Translations under genes and position numbers: made by a program
Shown: positions 5,571 to 9,202 of the stretch, piece by piece
How the letters are laid out: each line of letters begins with the position of its first letter
How positions within the stretch are numbered: the first letter of the stretch is position 1
Source: Methanobrevibacter sp.
Lineage (GTDB): Archaea > Methanobacteriota > Methanobacteria > Methanobacteriales > Methanobacteriaceae
NCBI GenBank assembly: GCA_009784145.1
Contig: WRCI01000058.1
Span: 1 to 9,202, forward strand
Reading direction: 5' to 3'
DNA: 9,202 nucleotides
Notes under the pieces: model-generated
Database searches by the model: none
The model's input: the letters and a program-made list of their open reading frames with translations, nothing else
Told to the model about the DNA's origin: nothing

Positions 5571-5790
5571 ATTTTATTATTATCAAGAGATTAAAATAAT
5601 TTTTCATTAAATTAACTGTAATGATATAAATACAAAATGGTTGTGGCTAAGATATCAAAAGGCTATATTTTACAAATAATTTCTTACTAAAAACAATAAT
5701 CATCATTTTAACTTTAATTAAAAATTTATTAGACACTTTTTCTTGTAAATCTTTTTATTAATGAGAAGAAAATTTCAGTTAATAATTTTG
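5571..5790. other. Non-coding stretch before the adhesin leader inverted repeats
   Basis: No supported gene. GATATAAAT at 5623-5631 is a possible TATA box for a long adhesin leader; a start near 5653 would put both nested inverted repeats into the transcript. A 17-codon frame at 5638 lacks a ribosome binding site. Confidence 0.35.
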
Positions 5791-5887
5791 TTTTGATTAA
5801 TAAAAGGAATTAGCTATTTTATTAAAAAGCATGAATTTTGCATAGATTAATAAAATAGCCACAATTGTGAATGTTTATTAATCAAAA
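5791..5887. repeat. Large nested inverted repeat upstream of the adhesin gene
   Basis: Outer arms TTTTGATTAATAAA (5791-5804) and TTTATTAATCAAAA (5874-5887) are a perfect 14-bp pair, extendable by a wobble and two more pairs. Nested inside, GCTATTTTATTAA (5813-5825) and TTAATAAAATAGC (5847-5859) are a perfect 13-bp pair around a 21-base loop. Between the right arms lies the palindrome CACAATTGTG (5860-5869). It could be an RNA hairpin, a cruciform, or paired regulator sites. Confidence 0.75.
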
Positions 5888-5888
5888 T

Positions 5889-5936
5889 AATATGATAATC
5901 ATAATTAGTAATTTTTACTAAGTTTCTTATCATATT
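5889..5936. repeat. Second nested inverted repeat, directly before the adhesin ribosome binding site
   Basis: AATATGATAA (5889-5898) pairs perfectly with TTATCATATT (5927-5936); inside it TTAGTAA (5905-5911) pairs with TTACTAA (5915-5921) around TTT. It ends 18 bases before the ribosome binding site, so as RNA it would stand just upstream of the ribosome entry point. Confidence 0.7.
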
Positions 5937-5954
5937 GTATTTAACCAATTAAAT

Positions 5955-5963
5955 AGGAGGTGA
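5955..5963 (+). promoter_or_regulatory. Strong ribosome binding site of the adhesin gene
   Basis: AGGAGGTGA is a full-length match to the anti-SD at the 16S rRNA 3' end, seven bases before ATG 5971. It fixes the start and suggests efficient translation. Confidence 0.85.
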
Positions 5964-5970
5964 AAAAACT

Positions 5971-8340
5971 ATGTATTTAAGAAAAATAACCTTATTTACT
6001 CTAGTATCTGTAGCTTTATTAATTTGTAGTGTATCCACAGTCAATGCAGATAATCACACTATCTATGCTAATGATGAAGGAGGTATTGCTCAAGGTATAA
6101 TTAATACTGGAACTGGGAACACATTATTCTTACAACCAGGAATTTACAATAAAACAAACTTAGACACTAATATAACTATAAATAAAAGTATCACAATGAA
6201 AGGAAATGGATCAAAAGATAGTGTAATTATTAATGCACAAAATCTATCCAGAATATTCATAATAAACAATAATATCAATGTTAATTTCATAAATATCACA
6301 TTTATCAATGGAAATGGTAGTCAAAATTATAGTGTAGATGGTTTTTGGATTTATGATGGTGGAGCAATTGCTAATGGTTTTGATAATTCAACCTTGACTT
6401 TCATTGATTGTATATTTACTAATAACCATGCAAAGCAGTATGGTGGTGCAATTTATAATAGAGGTCCTTATCTTAGTATCATCAATTCTAGTTTTATAGA
6501 TAATAATGCATTATCTGGTGGTGCAGTTTATAATTATGGTTATAATTTTACTATAGAGAACTCTGATTTCACTAATAATATTGCAACAGAAGTTGGTGGT
6601 GCAATTGTTAATCATGATAATAATTTTACTGTATCTAACTCTAATTTCACTAATAATAATGCAACTTATTCTGGTGGCGCAATTTTGACTACTAATCCCA
6701 CAAACATCATTTTAATTAACTCTAATTTCATTAATAATAATGCTAAGAACCATGCTGGTGGTGCATTAAGTACTTCTAATCAAAATCATAACCTAGATAT
6801 AATTAATTGTACTTTCATTAATAATACTGCAGGTAACTATGGTGGAGCAGTCTACTGGAATTATGGGGATAATGTTAATATAATTAATTCTACTTTTACT
6901 AGTAACAATGCATTTTTGGGTGGTGCAATTTACTCGAATATAGGTAATGATTTCACTGTGACTAACTCTAATTTCACTAATAATAGTGCATCTTATGGAG
7001 GTGCAATTTACTTCTTTGTTGGCTACGATTTTACTGTGATTAACTCTAATTTCACTAATAATAGTGCATCTTATGGGGGTGCAATATACAGTGCAGATAA
7101 TATGGATAACTGTAATATAATTAACTCTACTTTTATAGGAAATAATGCTACGGGTATTGGTGGAGGTATTTTTAATTTCGGTAATATGTCAGTTTCTGGC
7201 AACACTATGGTTGATAATATAGCAGGTATTTTTGGTAATGTGATTTATAATGCAGGCAATATGGGTGTTTTTAATTTGACTTATCTTGGTAATTCTACTT
7301 TGAAAGTTTTAAACAATACTTATATTTTTATCAATGCTACTTTGACTGATGATATGGGTAATCCTATTACAGGAGGAGGTATTGAGTTCTATGTCAATGA
7401 TGGTTTTCTAGGCAGTATACTTTCTATAGAAGGTAATGCAGGCATGTTTTATATTCCAAATACTTTAGGTATTCTACCAGTAACTGGTAAGTACAGTTCT
7501 AAGGGATTATATTCAATTGATATTAATTCAGGTCAATTAGAAGTTGTTATTAAATTTGATACTGGTTCAACTATTGTTATTCCAGATAATGTTATAGTTG
7601 GAAAAACTATCAATATAACAGGTCTTGCAACTGATGAATTTGAGAATCCACTTGCTAATATTTACATTAATGTTACTGTAGATGGAAAAAATGATACTGT
7701 ACTAACTGATGATAATGGTAAATGGATTTTATCTTACAAACCAACATATGTAGGAAATATTCTTATTTCTGTTATATGGGAAGGTAATGATATATACTAT
7801 GGATTTACTAACACTAGAAATTTCAATGTTGAAAAAGGCAATATTATCGTGATTATAACAGTAATTGAAAATGATGATGGTTCTATTACAATAATAGCTA
7901 ATGCAACTGATGAAGACAGAGATCCTGTAATTAATCGTCCTGTTGATTTCGTATTAAATGGAGAAATAGTTGGATCTGGAATTACAGATGAAAATGGAAT
8001 TGCAACAATAACTGTACCTGCTGGCAAAATCACTGTTGGATTACACAAAATCACTGTTACAGTATTTGGTGGTGATAACTTCAATGATGGTATTGCATCT
8101 GCTGAATTTATAAAAACAAGTAATGATAATGAAATGGATAGTAATCCAAGTACTCCAAATGATGATAGTGAAGTGGGTGCTAATATTCCAAATGATGATG
8201 AAAATAATGTCATCTCTGAGGATAGTAGCAACTCAAATACAACAAAAGTCGTAGCTATGAAAAAAACAGGAATACCTGTAATAATAATATTAATAGTACT
8301 ATTAAGTAGCTTAAGGTTAATAATTAGAAAAAATCAATAA
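5971..8340 (+). CDS. Adhesin-like surface protein with beta-helix repeats and C-terminal anchor
   Basis: A 789-residue secreted, membrane-anchored protein. Residues 1-26 form a signal peptide (MYLRKI, hydrophobic core, VNA just before DN). Residues about 60-430 carry some twelve 25-28-residue units with the GGAIYN-type motif (at 130, 158, 183, 209, 235, 263, 291, 317, 343, 369, 397 and a worn one near 422) and N-S-x-F-T-N-N strands: a right-handed beta-helix like polymorphic membrane and adhesin-like proteins. From about 440 to 710 there are Ig-like beta domains, one with VLTDDNGKWILSY (577-589) and one with GITDENGIATI (670-680), as in Big_1-type folds. An Asn/Asp/Ser-rich linker (717-758) leads to a membrane segment (767-785) and RKNQ. 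It probably mediates attachment to host, plant or microbial surfaces, as inferred for methanogen adhesins. Confidence 0.92.
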   Translation: MYLRKITLFTLVSVALLICSVSTVNADNHTIYANDEGGIAQGIINTGTGNTLFLQPGIYNKTNLDTNITINKSITMKGNGSKDSVIINAQNLSRIFIINNNINVNFINITFINGNGSQNYSVDGFWIYDGGAIANGFDNSTLTFIDCIFTNNHAKQYGGAIYNRGPYLSIINSSFIDNNALSGGAVYNYGYNFTIENSDFTNNIATEVGGAIVNHDNNFTVSNSNFTNNNATYSGGAILTTNPTNIILINSNFINNNAKNHAGGALSTSNQNHNLDIINCTFINNTAGNYGGAVYWNYGDNVNIINSTFTSNNAFLGGAIYSNIGNDFTVTNSNFTNNSASYGGAIYFFVGYDFTVINSNFTNNSASYGGAIYSADNMDNCNIINSTFIGNNATGIGGGIFNFGNMSVSGNTMVDNIAGIFGNVIYNAGNMGVFNLTYLGNSTLKVLNNTYIFINATLTDDMGNPITGGGIEFYVNDGFLGSILSIEGNAGMFYIPNTLGILPVTGKYSSKGLYSIDINSGQLEVVIKFDTGSTIVIPDNVIVGKTINITGLATDEFENPLANIYINVTVDGKNDTVLTDDNGKWILSYKPTYVGNILISVIWEGNDIYYGFTNTRNFNVEKGNIIVIITVIENDDGSITIIANATDEDRDPVINRPVDFVLNGEIVGSGITDENGIATITVPAGKITVGLHKITVTVFGGDNFNDGIASAEFIKTSNDNEMDSNPSTPNDDSEVGANIPNDDENNVISEDSSNSNTTKVVAMKKTGIPVIIILIVLLSSLRLIIRKNQ
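6963..7076. repeat. Near-identical 78-bp repeat units inside the adhesin gene
   Basis: A 36-base stretch at 6963-6998 recurs without change at 7041-7076, exactly 78 bp (26 residues) later, and similarity continues on both sides. Other units share only protein-level similarity, so this pair is a recent duplication or gene conversion. Confidence 0.75.
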
Positions 8341-8548
8341 TATTTAAACATTTTTTAAAAGGATAAATTATTTAAAAATTTCTTTCAAAGATGAAATCTA
8401 AGGATTTTCTAGTATTGAAAAATCTAAGACTTTTCAAGCCTGAAAGTCCTTTGTTTCCTTTAATTTTTTATCCCATTTTTATTTTTTTCTTGAAAATGTT
8501 AACTTATGTTAAATTTTGATTTATTTTTATAAAATTTATTCTTTTTTT
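8341..8548. other. Region after the adhesin gene, no gene seen
   Basis: AT-rich without a supported frame. AAATCTAAG followed by a TTTTC-ending stretch occurs twice about 27 bases apart (8393-8409 and 8420-8436), the second copy overlapping the terminator-like hairpin. Confidence 0.4.
8428..8478 (+). terminator. Terminator-like hairpin and T-rich tract downstream of the adhesin gene
   Basis: GACTTTTCA (8428-8436) and TGAAAGTC (8441-8448) pair with one bulged T around AGCC. T-rich runs follow at 8451-8478. It is the best candidate for the adhesin transcript end, 88 bases after the stop codon. Confidence 0.45.
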
Positions 8549-8646
8549 GGAATATGGAGGATAGGTATTTTTATTTGGAATAAGTATTATCAAGCGAAAT
8601 GCATAGTCTATATGTTCTTTTTGGAATAGGTATCTTTAATGGAATA
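8549..8646. repeat. Cluster of GGAATA motifs
   Basis: GGAATA occurs at 8549, 8577, 8623 and 8641, twice in the form TTTTTGGAATA. ATAGGTAT at 8561-8568 and 8626-8633 and AAGTATT at 8583-8589 add to the similarity. Spacing is uneven. There is no open frame, so these may be regulatory sites or worn repeats. Confidence 0.4.
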
Positions 8647-8781
8647 TACTATAAATGAAATAAATACAAATCAATAAAAAAGTTACAATATTAGTTTGAT
8701 ATTAATAATAAAGAATATATTCTATTTTCAGTTAATATAAAAAATTAGCTAAATTTAATGCAGATATTTTACTTTTTTAAT

Positions 8782-9011
8782 TTATTCTATTGTTTTTAGA
8801 ACCTTTTTTCCTTTGTCTGTCAGAGTGTAAACTCTACAGTTCTTTTATCTTCATTAAGACAAATTGTTATTTCTCTATTTTTTAAGGTTCTAAGTGAAGG
8901 ATTAACCTTTGGAACACTCATATTAGCTGATTTAGCTATTTCAGTAGGGATTTTTAGTTTGTCTTTTAAGTTTTTCATTATTTTTTGTTCACTTATTTTT
9001 ACAAAATCAAT
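8782..9011 (-). pseudogene. Frameshifted archaeal winged-helix transcription regulator
   Basis: Read on the minus strand, codons from 9011 (ATT) or ATG 8978 give KNLKDKLKIPTEIAKSAN then SVPKVNPSLRTLKN, the helix-turn-helix of the small methanogen winged-helix regulators of about 75-90 residues. The frame continues to NEDKRT and then hits TGA (8820-8822). In another frame, from about 8835, the missing wing appears as RVYTLTDKGKKVLKTIE and TAA (8782-8784). Loss of one base around 8836-8842 explains both parts. The recognition helix also looks worn (VNPSL where such proteins have VSRTL-like sequence), and no clear ribosome binding site is seen. A real rather than sequencing frameshift is likely but not certain. 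Confidence 0.7.
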
Positions 9012-9202
9012 TTAATCAATATATTTTTTTATAAAAATATTGAATTTTTGAATAAGTTTTTGGAATTTTTATATTTAACAAAATGATTTAAATAAGTATA
9101 ATTCATGAATTAAAATATAATTTATCTTATCATGTAAAACTATAGAATATAAATTATTTTTTATAAAAAATATTCAATATAAATATATAATATATAAAAT
9201 AA
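9012..9202. other. AT-rich right edge, no gene seen
   Basis: Nearly pure A/T with stops in all frames. It would hold the promoter of the broken regulator, but TATA-like strings are too many to choose one. Confidence 0.5.

Noticed and set aside
5638..5691. 17-codon frame starting ATGGTTGTGGC
   Set aside because: No ribosome binding site and no similarity; too short to support.
4863..5970. CRISPR array or mobile element in the long intergenic region
   Set aside because: Repeats are short and tandem without unique spacers, there is no transposase or cas gene, and no terminal repeats with target duplication.
7797..8231. Minus-strand open frame inside the adhesin gene
   Set aside because: Opposite the Ig-like domains and linker; the Ser/Leu/Ile-rich product is the expected complement of Asn/Asp-rich coding sequence.

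Overview
The window looks like a chromosomal segment of a methanogenic archaeon of the order Methanobacteriales, most likely Methanobrevibacter or a close relative such as Methanosphaera. The reasons are very high A+T content, GGTGAT/GGAGG ribosome binding sites, TATA-type promoter elements, archaeal translation genes (TiaS and Pth2), and a large Asn-rich surface protein with GGAIYN beta-helix repeats and a C-terminal membrane anchor, which is the hallmark 'adhesin-like protein' of these organisms. The genus is inferred from gene content, not proven.

Left part (1-1466): a lone JAMM/MPN-domain metalloprotease gene follows a 10-bp-periodic AT tandem repeat. About 800 bases without a convincing gene come next. 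They hold two GC-richer islands (about 880-1017 and 1197-1367) rich in perfect inverted repeats. I read these as candidate structured RNAs; the second ends in a 10-bp hairpin followed by a T run.

Middle part (1467-4862): on the + strand, a protein with an OB-fold tRNA-binding domain and then TiaS, the enzyme that makes agmatidine in the tRNA-Ile reading AUA. The conserved N terminus of TiaS begins 16 codons upstream of the first ATG, at an ATT codon placed behind a strong ribosome binding site. Convergent to it on the - strand are a minimal nucleotidyltransferase/HEPN pair (MntA/HepT-type toxin-antitoxin, overlapping genes) and an archaeal peptidyl-tRNA hydrolase (Pth2), whose usual catalytic Asp and Thr both appear as Asn. 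Apart from the toxin-antitoxin pair, this block is about tRNA handling.

Right part (4863-9202): a 1.1-kb non-coding stretch carries a 20-bp degenerate tandem repeat, a tiny promoter-SD-ORF unit encoding five IFLEN repeats, and two large nested inverted repeats just before the 789-residue adhesin-like protein. Downstream are a terminator-like hairpin, a cluster of GGAATA motifs, and a frameshifted archaeal winged-helix regulator on the - strand. The last 190 bases are AT-rich with nothing recognisable.
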